This document shows positions 8,508 through 17,746 of a DNA stretch of 64,000 nucleotides, piece by piece. Under the pieces are notes generated by a model that saw nothing but the letters and a program-made list of their open reading frames with translations, searched no databases and was not told where the DNA came from. Within the stretch, counting starts at the first letter, position 1; each line of letters opens with the position of its first letter. A program made the translations under genes and the position numbers. The stretch comes from Pseudomonas tritici (GTDB taxonomy: Bacteria; Pseudomonadota; Gammaproteobacteria; Pseudomonadales; Pseudomonadaceae), in contig NZ_CP077084.1 of assembly GCF_014268275.3 (NCBI RefSeq), positions 3,658,001 through 3,722,000 of the forward strand, given 5' to 3'.

Positions 8508-9833
8508 TCACCACTCCACCACCTTGCGCACTGTCAGCAATGCCTCGCGCAGCGCCGACATGTCCACCGAACCCAGCGCCAGGCGCAGCGCGTGCGGCAC
8601 ATAAGCCGTGACGGCAAACGGCTCGGCGGTGGACACCGAGATATTCTCGCACTGCAAGGCCATGGCGATCTGGTCGGCGCGCGCGTCCTCCGGCAGGGGT
8701 AACCACAAGAAATACGATGAGGGATGGCTGGTGTAGGCCAGCCCTTTCAACACCTGCGCCGCCAGGGCTTGCCGCGCCTGGGCATCCCGGCGCTTTTGCG
8801 CTTCCAGTTGCGCCACCGTGCCATCTTCGATCCACGCCACGGCAATGGCGCTCATGACACCGGGCACGTTCCAGGTGGTGGCCATGATGGTGCGCTCAAG
8901 TGCTTTAACCCAGTCACTCGGCGCCGCGACAAACCCCACGCGCAAACCGGTCGCGACACTTTTTGAGAGCCCGCCCACATACACCGTGCGTTCCGGCGCC
9001 AGGGTCGCCACGGGTGGCGGTGCGTTTTCGACCAGGAACGCGTAGGCCGCGTCCTCAATGATCATCAGATTGTGCTGCCGGGCGATGGAGACCAACTGCT
9101 CGCGCTGGTCCCTGTCCATCACCCAGCCAAGGGGATTGTGCAGGGTCGGCATGCTGTACACGGCGCGCACCGGGCGTTTGCGACACAGGTTTTGCAAGGC
9201 GTTCAGGTCGGTGCCGGTGGGCGTAACCGGGATCGCGACAACTTCCAAGTGCAGGGTTTCGGCCAGCACCTTGAACCCGGAATAGGTCAACGCATCGACC
9301 GCGACTACATCCCCCGGCTTGAGCAACGCCATCATCGTCACCGCCAAGCCGTGCTGGGCGCCGCTGACCAGCAGCACCTGGTCGGCCTCTACGGTTAGCC
9401 CTCGGCTCAGTAAATGCCGTGCGACGGCAGCCCGCTCATGCAAACGCCCTGCGTGAGGCTGGTAACGCAACAGGGCCTCGAGGTCGCCGGACAGCGCCAA
9501 CTGGCGTAACGCCGTGCGCAACAGGTCAGCCTGGCCCGGCAATGAGGGATAGTTGAAATTGAGGTCGAGCATGCCCGCCGCAACCGTCATCTGCCCACTG
9601 CCCTGCCCTGGCGGCAGCGAGATCTCGCGCACAAAGGTGCCGCGTCCGGTTTCACCGCTGACCAGCCCCATGGCCTCCAGCTCGGTATAAACCCGGCTCG
9701 CGGTCACCAGCGCCAGGCCATGATCGGCGGCCAGTTGCCGGTGCGTCGGCAGGCGCGTACCCGGCGGCATTTTCCCCGAACGGATGCCCTCGGCAAAAGT
9801 GTCGACCAGCGACTTGTAGCGGGCGCGTGGCAT
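8508..9833 (-). CDS. MocR-type GntR/aminotransferase regulator
   Basis: A 441-residue fusion of an N-terminal GntR winged helix (about 1-75; LPTHRQLAADHGLALVTASR, ending GRGTFVRE) with a fold-type I aminotransferase domain. The PLP-binding Lys is in YVGGLSKSVATGLRVGF, and the Asp that contacts the pyridine ring is in IIEDAAYAF. MocR proteins usually act as PLP-responsive regulators. It is divergent from the EamA exporter gene with only 90 bp between starts, so that exporter is the probable target. Confidence 0.9.
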   Translation of the reverse strand: MPRARYKSLVDTFAEGIRSGKMPPGTRLPTHRQLAADHGLALVTASRVYTELEAMGLVSGETGRGTFVREISLPPGQGSGQMTVAAGMLDLNFNYPSLPGQADLLRTALRQLALSGDLEALLRYQPHAGRLHERAAVARHLLSRGLTVEADQVLLVSGAQHGLAVTMMALLKPGDVVAVDALTYSGFKVLAETLHLEVVAIPVTPTGTDLNALQNLCRKRPVRAVYSMPTLHNPLGWVMDRDQREQLVSIARQHNLMIIEDAAYAFLVENAPPPVATLAPERTVYVGGLSKSVATGLRVGFVAAPSDWVKALERTIMATTWNVPGVMSAIAVAWIEDGTVAQLEAQKRRDAQARQALAAQVLKGLAYTSHPSSYFLWLPLPEDARADQIAMALQCENISVSTAEPFAVTAYVPHALRLALGSVDMSALREALLTVRKVVEW

Positions 9834-9847
9834 AAGGATGTATCCAT

Positions 9848-9865
9848 GACAATTTTTTGATTGTC
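9848..9865. promoter_or_regulatory. Palindrome GACAAT-N6-ATTGTC between mocR-type gene and exporter
   Basis: A perfect 6+6 inverted repeat with a T-rich spacer lies 15 bp upstream of the MocR start and 59 bp upstream of the exporter start. The position suits an operator for divergent control. Binding by the adjacent MocR protein is inferred, not shown. Confidence 0.45.
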
Positions 9866-9923
9866 CTAATGCTCGCCCCTAGGATGGCTTCGATGCAACC
9901 CCTCATTCTTCGGGCGCCTCCTC

Positions 9924-10814
9924 ATGGAACGTACATCCCCCTTCAGCACCCTGGATACCCGCACCCAAGGCTGGATCAATGGCTTTATCGGCGTGGTGAT
10001 TTTCAGCGGCTCGTTGCCCGCCACGCGCCTGGCCGTGATGGAGTTCGACCCGGTGTTCCTCACCATGATCCGTGCCGCCATCGCCGCCAGCCTGGGGTTG
10101 TGCCTGCTGGGGCTGTTCAAGGAAAAACGCCCCGCGCGCGACCAATGGATGCCCCTGGCGATCGTTGCCCTTGGCGTGGTGATCGGCTTTCCCCTGCTGA
10201 CCGCACTGGCGCTGCAGTACGTGACCTCGGCCCACTCCATCGTGTTTATCGGCCTGCTCCCCCTCGCGACCGCGGTGTTTGGCGTACTGCGCGGTGGTGA
10301 GCGCCCGCGTCCAGTGTTCTGGTTGTTCTCGATCCTGGGCAGCGTATTGGTGATGGGTTATGCCGTCGCCCAGGGTTTGACCGCCGCACCCGCCGGCGAT
10401 TTGCTGATGTTGCTGGCAGTGTTGGTCTGCGGCCTGGGTTACGCCGAGGGCGCCACCTTGTCGCGCAGCCTGGGCGGCTGGCAGGTGATCTGCTGGGCGT
10501 TGGTGGTGGCGATGCCGGTGGTGCTGCCCTTGAGCCTGCTCCTGGCACCGCCAAGCTTGCGCGGCATTAGCCTGTCGGCCTGGCTGAGCCTGGGTTATGT
10601 GGCGTTGTTCAGTATGTTGATCGGCTTTGTGTTTTGGTACCGCGGCCTGGCTCAGGGGGGCATTGCCGCCGTCGGCCAGTTGCAGTTGCTGCAACCGTTT
10701 TTCGGCCTGGCATTGGCGGCGGGCTTGCTGCATGAGCAGGTCAGCCTGGGCATGGTGCTGGTGACGGTCGCGGTGATCGGCTGCGTGGCGGGCGCGAAGA
10801 AGTTCGCCCGTTAA
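9924..10814 (+). CDS. DMT/EamA family transporter
   Basis: A 296-residue inner-membrane protein with ten hydrophobic segments arranged as two EamA repeats (about residues 15-145 and 155-290). Characteristic sequence includes VTSAHSIVFIGLLPLATAVF at the end of repeat 1 and the closing QLQLLQPFFGLALAAGLLHE. Such proteins usually export metabolites or amino acids; the substrate is unknown. It is divergent from a MocR regulator that may sense the exported compound. Its stop overlaps that of the convergent YceI gene by 3-4 bp. Confidence 0.88.
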   Translation: MERTSPFSTLDTRTQGWINGFIGVVIFSGSLPATRLAVMEFDPVFLTMIRAAIAASLGLCLLGLFKEKRPARDQWMPLAIVALGVVIGFPLLTALALQYVTSAHSIVFIGLLPLATAVFGVLRGGERPRPVFWLFSILGSVLVMGYAVAQGLTAAPAGDLLMLLAVLVCGLGYAEGATLSRSLGGWQVICWALVVAMPVVLPLSLLLAPPSLRGISLSAWLSLGYVALFSMLIGFVFWYRGLAQGGIAAVGQLQLLQPFFGLALAAGLLHEQVSLGMVLVTVAVIGCVAGAKKFAR

Positions 10815-11377
10815 CGCTGCGGCGCGACCATCTTGAACTTGATGTTGATGTCATTCGACACCACGCTGTTGCCGGCCCACTCGCCCTCGCCGATCTTGAA
10901 ATCGCCGCGCTTGAGGATGAATTCGCCGTCGAACACGCCGATACCGCTTTGCTCCTTGAGCACCACGTCGACGTCCACCGGGCGTGTGGTGCCTTTGATG
11001 GTCAGGTTGCCGCTGATCTTGAAGCGGTTATCCCCCAGGACCGCGACGCCGGTGGATTCGTAAACGCCCACTGGATAGGTCGCGGTGTCAAACCACGACG
11101 CACGCTGCAGCTCGTCATTCGCGTCCGGGCTACCGGCGTCGATGCTGGCAAGCTGGATCTTGAGCAATGCATGCCCGGCTTCCGGCTTTTGCGTATCGAA
11201 CGTCAAGGTGCCTTCGAACTCACTGAAGGTGCCGTACACCCGCTGCCCCAACTGTTTATAGGTAAAACTGATCTGGCTGGCGGTGCGGTTGACGTCGTTG
11301 TACTCCACCGCCTGGGCGCTGGAATAGAAAGCTAGGATCAGGACCAATATGGCGACCGGGGACATTCGACGTTTCAT
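10811..11377 (-). CDS. YceI family periplasmic protein
   Basis: A 188-residue secreted protein with a signal peptide (MKRRMSPVAILVLILAFYSSAQA) and a YceI lipocalin-like barrel: RTASQISFTYKQLGQRVYG, then ISGNLTIKGTTRPVDVDVVL and the closing SNDINIKFKM. Family members bind isoprenoid-like lipids in the periplasm. It stands alone between a convergent exporter gene and a divergent thioesterase gene. Confidence 0.9.
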   Translation of the reverse strand: MKRRMSPVAILVLILAFYSSAQAVEYNDVNRTASQISFTYKQLGQRVYGTFSEFEGTLTFDTQKPEAGHALLKIQLASIDAGSPDANDELQRASWFDTATYPVGVYESTGVAVLGDNRFKISGNLTIKGTTRPVDVDVVLKEQSGIGVFDGEFILKRGDFKIGEGEWAGNSVVSNDINIKFKMVAPQR

Positions 11378-11498
11378 GCAACGCTCCGCAGAGGAAAAGA
11401 CACAGGTACCGAGCTAACACTCTGTAACAGGGATTTGTTCCCATCAGGCGTTTGTCCTGCTAAACAGAGTAGTCGCCCCAGAATAATAAGGACGCTCC

Positions 11499-11993
11499 AT
11501 GCACGCCCCTTCGCTTCAGGACCTCACCGCGCCGGACGGCATCTGCTACGGCTGCGGCGGCAGCAACCCCCACGGCCTGCATATCAAGAGCCGTTGGGAC
11601 ACGGACGGCATCCACCTGATCGCCGAGCATATGCCCGAAGCAAAATACAGCGGCTGGCCCGACCTGGTCTATGGCGGCCTGATCGCCATGTTGGTCGACT
11701 GCCATTCCAACTGGACCGCCATGGCCTACCACTACCGCGCCGAAGGGCGCGAACCCGGCAGCCTGCCCCGCATCGACTGCGTGACCGGCAACCTGGGCAT
11801 CAAATTCATCAAGCCAACGCCCATGGGCGTCACCCTCACCCTGCGCGCACGGGTCGAGGGCGACGTGGGGCGCAAGACCCGCGTGATCTGCGAGGTGTAC
11901 GCGGGTGACGTGCTCACCGCCATGGGCGACTCGGTTTTCGTGCGCGTCGATACCGGCCAATTGGCAGCCGCCGCCCATGGGCGTGAGGGCTGA
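11499..11993 (+). CDS. PaaI-type hotdog thioesterase
   Basis: A 164-residue hotdog-fold protein, likely an acyl-CoA thioesterase. It opens with an unusual Cys-rich stretch (GICYGCGGSNPHGLH) common in one PaaI subfamily, then has the fold signature DLVYGGLIAMLVDCHSNW, in which the Gly-Gly and acidic residue on the long helix form the active site, and IKFIKPTPMGVTLTLRARV. The C-terminal tail is Ala-rich. The dienelactone hydrolase gene starts 43 bp downstream on the same strand. Confidence 0.85.
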   Translation: MHAPSLQDLTAPDGICYGCGGSNPHGLHIKSRWDTDGIHLIAEHMPEAKYSGWPDLVYGGLIAMLVDCHSNWTAMAYHYRAEGREPGSLPRIDCVTGNLGIKFIKPTPMGVTLTLRARVEGDVGRKTRVICEVYAGDVLTAMGDSVFVRVDTGQLAAAAHGREG

Positions 11994-12036
11994 TCCTGAT
12001 CTACATTGACTGCCACCGCTAATCGAGGATGCACCG

Positions 12037-12924
12037 ATGACTCGTCTCACCGCGAAAGACTTTGCCCCCGAACTGCTGGAACTCTACGACGGCTACGCCC
12101 ACGGCAAGATCAACCGCCGCGAATTTCTCGACCGCGCCGCGCTGTTCACCTTGGGTGGCCTCACCGCCTCGGCTCTGCTCGCAGCCCTCAGCCCCAACTA
12201 CGCGCTGGCCGAACAGGTAAAATTCACCGACCCGGACATCGTTGCCGACTACATCACCTACCCCTCGCCCAAAGGCAACGGCACCGTGCGCGGCTACCTG
12301 GTGCGCCCGGCCAAGGCCGCGGGCAAGTTGCCCGCCGTGGTGGTCGTGCATGAAAACCGTGGCCTCAACCCCTATATCGAAGACGTCGCCCGGCGCCTGG
12401 CCAAAGCTGGCTTCATCGCCCTGGCGCCGGATGGCCTGACCTCGGTGGGCGGCTACCCCGGTAACGACGAAAAAGGCGTGGCGCTGCAACAGACGGTTGA
12501 CCCGACCAAGCTGATGAACGATTTTTTCGCCGCTATCGAATGGCTGATGCACCACGACAGCAGCACCGGCAAAGTCGGCATCACCGGGTTCTGCTACGGC
12601 GGCGGCGTGACCAATGCGGCAGCCGTGGCCTATCCGGAATTGGGCGCGGCGGTGTCGTTCTATGGGCGCCAGCCGGAGGCCAACGACGTGCCACGGATCA
12701 AGGCGCCGATCATGCTGCATTTCGGTGAGCTGGATACACGGATCAATGAGGGGTGGCCGGCGTATGAAACGGCACTCAAGGCTGCAGGCACGAACTATGA
12801 GGCGTACATCTACAAGGGCGCCAACCATGGTTTTCACAACGACTCGACGCCGCGATATGACGAGGCGGCGGCGAATCTGGCATGGGAACGAACGTTGGGA
12901 TGGTTTCGCAAGTACTTGGCTTAA
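12037..12924 (+). CDS. Dienelactone hydrolase family protein with Tat-like segment
   Basis: A 295-residue alpha/beta hydrolase. An N-terminal extension of about 25 residues precedes a twin-arginine-like segment ([20 protein letters not shown]), so it may be exported or membrane-tethered. The triad fits the family: Cys186 in GFCYGGG, Asp233 in GELDTR and His264 in GANHGFH. The [18 protein letters not shown] stretch is also typical. Substrates may be lactones or esters. Its stop overlaps that of the convergent ampR gene by 4 bp. Confidence 0.88.
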   Translation: MTRLTAKDFAPELLELYDGYAHGKINRREFLDRAALFTLGGLTASALLAALSPNYALAEQVKFTDPDIVADYITYPSPKGNGTVRGYLVRPAKAAGKLPAVVVVHENRGLNPYIEDVARRLAKAGFIALAPDGLTSVGGYPGNDEKGVALQQTVDPTKLMNDFFAAIEWLMHHDSSTGKVGITGFCYGGGVTNAAAVAYPELGAAVSFYGRQPEANDVPRIKAPIMLHFGELDTRINEGWPAYETALKAAGTNYEAYIYKGANHGFHNDSTPRYDEAAANLAWERTLGWFRKYLA

Positions 12925-13796
12925 CCACGGACCCGCTCTTGCAACCACCCCTTGAAGACGAGCATCGCCGACGTCTCGGCCCGCGACTGCAATCGCGTGA
13001 GCCAATAGCTGCCGGTGGTGATGCCGACGTCGAACGGCTGGCGAATCACATCACGCTCCAGCTGCCGCGAAAACATCATCGCTGGCGCCAATGCCACCCC
13101 CGTTCCTTGCAAGGCCGCTTCCATCATTGCCAACGAGGAATCAAACACGATACTGCGCGGCACCAGGGTGTCGGCGGGCAGACCGACGGCCTGGAACCAC
13201 AGGCTCCACTCATCAGCGCGGTAGGAGCGCAGTAACGTGTGGTTCAACAGGTCAGTGGGGGTGTGCAGTTGCTCGGCCAGTTGCGGCACGCAAAGCACGG
13301 TGAGGGGCGCTTCCAGCAGTTCGCAGGCATCGGTGCCGTGCCAGGCTCCCGCGCCAAAGCGGATCGCGTAGTCGAGGCCTTCGGCGGCCACGTCGACACG
13401 GTTGTTGTGGGTGGACAACCGCAGGTCGATAAAGGGGTAACGCGCGTGAAAATCCGCCAGGCGTGGCAGCAACCAGCCCACCGCAAAGGTGCCGACTGCG
13501 CCCACGGTGAGCACTTCGCGGTAGTGCCCGCTTTCGAACTGGCTGAGCGTCTGGGCGATGCGGTCGAACGACTCACGCACCACCGGCAGCAAGGTTTCGC
13601 CTTCACGGGTGAGCATCAAGCCTCGAGGCAGACGCTTGAATAATGTGACATTAAGTTGTGCTTCCAGGCTCTTGACCTGATGGCTGACCGCTGCCTGAGT
13701 CACGCATAACTCAATGGCCGCGCGGGTGAAGCTCAAGTGGCGAGCCGACGCTTCGAAGGCACGCAGTGCGTTGAGGGGCAGATGGGAGCGCAACAT
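12921..13796 (-). CDS. ampR: LysR-type regulator of beta-lactamase, AmpR
   Basis: A 291-residue LysR regulator starting [20 protein letters not shown], with the N-terminal winged helix [20 protein letters not shown] and a periplasmic-binding-fold effector domain. It is read divergently from ampC with 131 bp between starts, the classical ampR-ampC arrangement in which AmpR senses muropeptides and activates or represses ampC. Upstream in-frame starts exist, but the ATG at 13794-13796 gives the usual family N-terminus. Confidence 0.9.
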   Translation of the reverse strand: MLRSHLPLNALRAFEASARHLSFTRAAIELCVTQAAVSHQVKSLEAQLNVTLFKRLPRGLMLTREGETLLPVVRESFDRIAQTLSQFESGHYREVLTVGAVGTFAVGWLLPRLADFHARYPFIDLRLSTHNNRVDVAAEGLDYAIRFGAGAWHGTDACELLEAPLTVLCVPQLAEQLHTPTDLLNHTLLRSYRADEWSLWFQAVGLPADTLVPRSIVFDSSLAMMEAALQGTGVALAPAMMFSRQLERDVIRQPFDVGITTGSYWLTRLQSRAETSAMLVFKGWLQERVRG

Positions 13797-13927
13797 GCTT
13801 GACCCTAAAATTTCTAATGACTGGCCTGAGATATCATCGTTTGCCGAGGGAACAAAATCCACCTAGATTTGCGGCGCCTGCGCAGGCCTTGATCATCAGT
13901 GCATCATCGAAATGGAAGCAAATTGCC
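13797..13927. promoter_or_regulatory. ampR-ampC divergent control region
   Basis: The 131-bp gap between divergent ampR and ampC should hold both promoters and the AmpR operator. An AT-rich stretch CCTAAAATTTCTAATGA (from 13804) has a partial dyad and T-N11-A spacing options like LysR sites. The exact bases bound cannot be fixed from sequence alone. Confidence 0.5.
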
Positions 13928-15070
13928 ATGAACCATCACGTACAAAAAATTGTGCTATCAACCTTGCTGTTGGGCTCCGGCACCTGTATGGCCGCCACCG
14001 ACCTGCGCACGCTCGTGGACAGCCGTGTTGCACCGCTGATGCAGCAACAGAACATTCCTGGCCTGTCGGTTGCCGTGGTGGATAAAGGCCAGGTGCAATA
14101 CTTTAACTATGGCGTTGCCGCCAAAGACACCCAGCAGCCGGTTACCGAAGACACCCTGTTTGAAATCGGCTCATTGAGCAAAACCTTCAACGCCACTCTG
14201 GGCGGCTACGCCCAGGCCATCGGCACGCTCAAGCTTTCGGACAAGGCCAGCGCACACGTGGCCAGCCTGCGCGGCAGCGCTTTTGACAGCATCAGCCTGC
14301 TGCAATTGGCCACCTACACACCCGGTGGGCTGCCGCTGCAGTTTCCCGACGCGGCCGACAGCGCCGAGACCATGCTCGATTACTTCCAGCGCTGGAAACC
14401 CAAATACGCGCCCGGCGAACAGCGCCTCTACTCCAACCCGAGCATTGGCTTGTTTGGCTACATCGCCGCGCAAAGCCTCGGTCAGCCCTTCAACGACGCG
14501 ATGGAAAAAACCCTGCTGCCCAAGCTGGGCTTGAAGAACACTTACGTGAGTGTGCCTGCCGACAAGGCAGGCCTCTATGCCCAGGGCTACGACAAGGATC
14601 AAAAACCGGTTCGCGTAAGCCCCGGCGCGCTGGACAGCGAAGCCTATGGCGTCAAGACCAGCACCCAGGACCTCGCGCGTTACGTCATCGCGAACATGCA
14701 CCCGGACACCCTGGAAAAAGCGCTGCAGCAAGCCATCGCCACCACTCATACCGGCTACTACACCGTGAAGGGCATGACCCAGGGCCTGGGCTGGGAGTCC
14801 TACCCTTACCCGATCACGCTGCAAGCGTTGCTTGACGGCAACTCCACCCCAATGGCGATGAACCCGCACAAGGTCAACTGGCTGAAACCTGCTCAGACGC
14901 ATCGTGCTCAGGTCCTGTTCAACAAGACTGGCTCTACCGCCGGGTTCGGTGCCTACGTGGCGTATGTGCCAGCCAAGGATATAGGCGTGGTGATCCTGGC
15001 GAACAAGAACTACCCGAACGCCGAACGCGTGAAGGTGGCGCATGCGATTCTGAGCGCTATGGATAACTGA
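13928..15070 (+). CDS. ampC: Class C beta-lactamase AmpC
   Basis: A 380-residue periplasmic serine beta-lactamase that hydrolyses cephalosporins and penicillins. A signal peptide (MNHHVQKIVLSTLLLGSGTC, cleaved after MAA) is followed by all three class C motifs: SLSK at 82-85 (nucleophile Ser82), YSN at 168-170 and KTG at 333-335. Length and motif spacing match intact AmpC enzymes. The ATG at 13928 has GGAAG 8 bp upstream; a longer frame from 13799 has no signal peptide at its start and is rejected. Induction by AmpR is likely from the divergent arrangement. Confidence 0.95.
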   Translation: MNHHVQKIVLSTLLLGSGTCMAATDLRTLVDSRVAPLMQQQNIPGLSVAVVDKGQVQYFNYGVAAKDTQQPVTEDTLFEIGSLSKTFNATLGGYAQAIGTLKLSDKASAHVASLRGSAFDSISLLQLATYTPGGLPLQFPDAADSAETMLDYFQRWKPKYAPGEQRLYSNPSIGLFGYIAAQSLGQPFNDAMEKTLLPKLGLKNTYVSVPADKAGLYAQGYDKDQKPVRVSPGALDSEAYGVKTSTQDLARYVIANMHPDTLEKALQQAIATTHTGYYTVKGMTQGLGWESYPYPITLQALLDGNSTPMAMNPHKVNWLKPAQTHRAQVLFNKTGSTAGFGAYVAYVPAKDIGVVILANKNYPNAERVKVAHAILSAMDN

Positions 15071-15195
15071 AGTTTGCTTCCACCGCGCTTACGGTTCCGT
15101 CGATGCCAGCCTCAACAGCCATTTTGGCGACCGTAACGACCTGCAGACCGGGTACGACGTCACCACCGGCCAGGGCAGGAGCAACTGTAGTGTTG

Positions 15196-16473
15196 TTAAT
15201 CGGCGTACGCCCACGTCATCCGGAACGACGCCCCGCCCCATTCCGAATCCAGCACTTGCACCTGGCCGCCGTGCCACTGCGACACCCGTTGTACCAGCGC
15301 CAGTCCAAGGCCGAAGCCGCCGGTGCGACGGTCGCGGCTGGCGTCGAGGCGCATGAAGGGTTGGAAGATCTTCGAGCGGCCCTCCTCCGGCACACCGGGG
15401 CCGTCATCACACACCCGCACTTCATAGCCGCTGCCGAACTTGACCAGCGACACCTCCACACGGCGCTCGGCGTATCGGATCGCGTTGCGCAGCAGGTTGA
15501 TCACCGCTCGCGCCATAAAGCGCGGCTCGATCTGAATAAAGTCCACTTCGCACGTACGCAGCGACAGTTGAATGCCGGCCGCTTCGGCTTCGAGGGCCAC
15601 GCTGCCGATCACACTGTCGAGCCAGCTGTGGGCTTCGATGCGCTCGCGGGTGACCTGGGTGGCACCGCGTTCCAGGCTAGCGTAGGTGAGCAGCTCGGAG
15701 ACCATGTCTTCCAGCTCGCCGAGGTCAGCGTACATGTCCGCGATCAATTCGCCGCGCTGGCGCGGGTCGGTCTGTTGCTTGAGCTGGTCGAGTTCGAACG
15801 ACAGGCGCGCAATCGGCGTGCGCAACTCGTGGGACACGGCGTTGGTCAGCTCGCGCTGGTTAGCGATCAAGCTTTCAATGCGCTCGGCCATCTGGTTGAA
15901 GTGCCCCGCCAGCTCGCGCACGGTGGAGCGGCGTGGCAGCAGGATGCGGGAACTGAGGTCGTTGTCACCGAAACGCTGTGCAGCCAGGCGAATATGCTCC
16001 AGGTCGCGCCAGTGCGGACGAACCCAGAAATACAGCACGATTGCCAAGCTCAATCCCAGTAGGCCGTAGGCCCACAGGTACAACCATTTAGGCTCTTCAG
16101 GCAGCTTGATATTGAGCAGTTGGGGGCCGCCATCGATATTGGCGATGAACTCCATGAAGTCGCCACGTACCACTAATTGCCCGGCCGCGAGCAATTGCTG
16201 CTCGCGTTGGCTCAGCGCCAACTCATCGCGCTGCACCAAGTCCAGACGCAGACCGTAATGCTGCTGCAATTCGCTCAGGCGCACCTCGCGCGCCTCGGCC
16301 GGCACAGGACGCAATTGCTCGACCAGGCCATAGGCGGGGCCGCGCAGGGCTTCGCGGTTATAGGTTTCGTTGGCCTCGGGGAGCAACTCATCGAAGGTGT
16401 AGTTAACCAGCCAGATTGCCCCCGCCAGGCCCAGCGCCAGGATGATGTACAGGCGGATATAGAGCCGCAGCAT
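15196..16473 (-). CDS. RstB-like sensor histidine kinase
   Basis: A 425-residue inner-membrane kinase. TM1 lies at about 8-26 and TM2 at about 132-150, enclosing a periplasmic domain of about 105 residues. A HAMP linker, a HisKA domain with His215 in SHELRTP, and an ATPase domain follow, with an N-box (INLLRNAIRYA), DDGPGVPEEGR and GFGLGLALV. Overall layout and partner resemble RstB of enterobacteria. The start abuts the stop of the regulator gene with no gap, so the two form one operon. The signal is unknown. Confidence 0.88.
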   Translation of the reverse strand: MLRLYIRLYIILALGLAGAIWLVNYTFDELLPEANETYNREALRGPAYGLVEQLRPVPAEAREVRLSELQQHYGLRLDLVQRDELALSQREQQLLAAGQLVVRGDFMEFIANIDGGPQLLNIKLPEEPKWLYLWAYGLLGLSLAIVLYFWVRPHWRDLEHIRLAAQRFGDNDLSSRILLPRRSTVRELAGHFNQMAERIESLIANQRELTNAVSHELRTPIARLSFELDQLKQQTDPRQRGELIADMYADLGELEDMVSELLTYASLERGATQVTRERIEAHSWLDSVIGSVALEAEAAGIQLSLRTCEVDFIQIEPRFMARAVINLLRNAIRYAERRVEVSLVKFGSGYEVRVCDDGPGVPEEGRSKIFQPFMRLDASRDRRTGGFGLGLALVQRVSQWHGGQVQVLDSEWGGASFRMTWAYAD

Positions 16474-17181
16474 CTAGACCTCCCACGCAAACGGATTGAA
16501 CAGGTAGCCCTTGCCCCAGATGGTCTTGATGCACACCGGTTCGCGCGGGTTGTCGTTGAGTTTGCCGCGCAGTTTGCTGATGTACACATCGACACTGCGG
16601 TTGAGGCCGTCGAACGCGATACCGCGCATGCGGTTGAGGATGTCATCACGGGACAGGATCGTCCCCGAGTTGCTCGCCAGCAGCCACAACAGCTCGAATT
16701 CCATGGTGGTGAGGTCGATCTTGTCATCCCCCAGGCTGACCACCCGGCAACTGCGGTCGATGGCCAACCGCCCGAAAGCGAGGGCCCCGCGCACCGTCGG
16801 CTCTGGCGCCTGCCGCCGCTGCAGGGCGCGCAGGCGTGCGAGCAGCACCGGGGGCTTGATCGGCTTGATCACGTAGTCGTCGGCACCAGACTCCAGGCCG
16901 AGGATGTGGTCCAGGTCATCTTCCTTGGCGGTCAGGATCACGATAGGCGTGTCGGACACCGTGCGGATCCCGCGACACACATGCAGGCCGCTCTGGCCGG
17001 GCAGCATCAGGTCAAGCACGACAATCTTCGGTTTGAAGTCCAGGAACGCCGCCAGAGCCTCATCGCCTCGATGCACCACGCGCACCTCGAAACCATGCTG
17101 TGACAGAAAGTGCGCGATCAGCCCTGCCAGCTTTTCGTCGTCCTCAACGAGCAAGACCTTGCCCAACCCCAGGTTTTCCAT
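16474..17181 (-). CDS. RstA-like OmpR-family response regulator
   Basis: A 235-residue regulator with an N-terminal receiver domain (phospho-acceptor Asp57 in KIVVLDLML, Lys in YVIKPIKPPVLLARL) and a C-terminal OmpR-type winged helix (FDGLNRSVDVYISKLRGKLN, then IKTIWGKGYLF). The IKP segment and the NPFAWEV tail resemble RstA. It is the first gene of the pair, followed directly by its kinase. A 565-bp gap lies upstream, shared with the divergent biosynthetic operon. Confidence 0.9.
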   Translation of the reverse strand: MENLGLGKVLLVEDDEKLAGLIAHFLSQHGFEVRVVHRGDEALAAFLDFKPKIVVLDLMLPGQSGLHVCRGIRTVSDTPIVILTAKEDDLDHILGLESGADDYVIKPIKPPVLLARLRALQRRQAPEPTVRGALAFGRLAIDRSCRVVSLGDDKIDLTTMEFELLWLLASNSGTILSRDDILNRMRGIAFDGLNRSVDVYISKLRGKLNDNPREPVCIKTIWGKGYLFNPFAWEV

Positions 17182-17746
17182 AAGTTCTCAGTGTGCGGAA
17201 GCGGATTGAAGATCGAGCATTATAGGTGGCAAGCTGGGCCGAAGAGGCCACCGAGCCTGACAGAAACCGGCTTTCACCGAAGTTTTCAGAGAAACTTCAT
17301 GTTTTTAAGAGTTTTTAACATTTCGCGTGTATTTTTTAACGCGTCAATCACCGGCCACCGTCGTCGTTTTTACGAGTGACCGTGGTTTTTTCTGACAGCC
17401 GTTGCTCACGTCTAATCAGGAAATTTCACCTCTAACATTTATCAGGCTCGCCCCCTATATTGTCACCACGCCGTGACAAAAAACCAACCGTGCTACCGTT
17501 GACAGCCTTACAACTCAAATGAAACTATCCGTGTACTTTCAGCAAGTCCTCTTCGCGAAAGTTCATGGATGACAATTAAAATAAATATCAAAGGAACTGA
17601 TATCGTGCCACTTCTCGATTTTATCTATCGCAATAACTTTGTCGACCACCCTTTATTCAACAGACCAATAATCTAGCTCAGAGATTCGCGCTAACGGCGC
17701 TGACCTTCTTTATATTATTTGTATTATTGAATGCAGGTAGCCTTTC
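17182..17746. other. Long AT-rich divergent intergenic region
   Basis: 565 bp between the two-component genes (lower strand) and the biosynthetic operon (upper strand). It is markedly richer in A/T than its neighbours, for example around 17280-17345 and 17575-17740. It must hold both promoters. Apart from the short ORF at 17605-17676 I see no gene; no known operator was recognised. Confidence 0.6.
17605..17676 (+). CDS. Possible 23-residue leader or small peptide ORF
   Basis: A GTG-initiated frame of 23 codons with an AAGGA-type ribosome site 8 bp upstream (17591-17596). The peptide is MPLLDFIYRNNFVDHPLFNRPII, given as two parts: MPLLDFIYRNNF then VDHPLFNRPII. It ends 70 bp before the AMP-ligase ATG. 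It could be a translated leader, a small product of the operon, or chance. I see no homologue or terminator that decides between these. Confidence 0.3.
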   Translation: MPLLDFIYRNNFVDHPLFNRPII

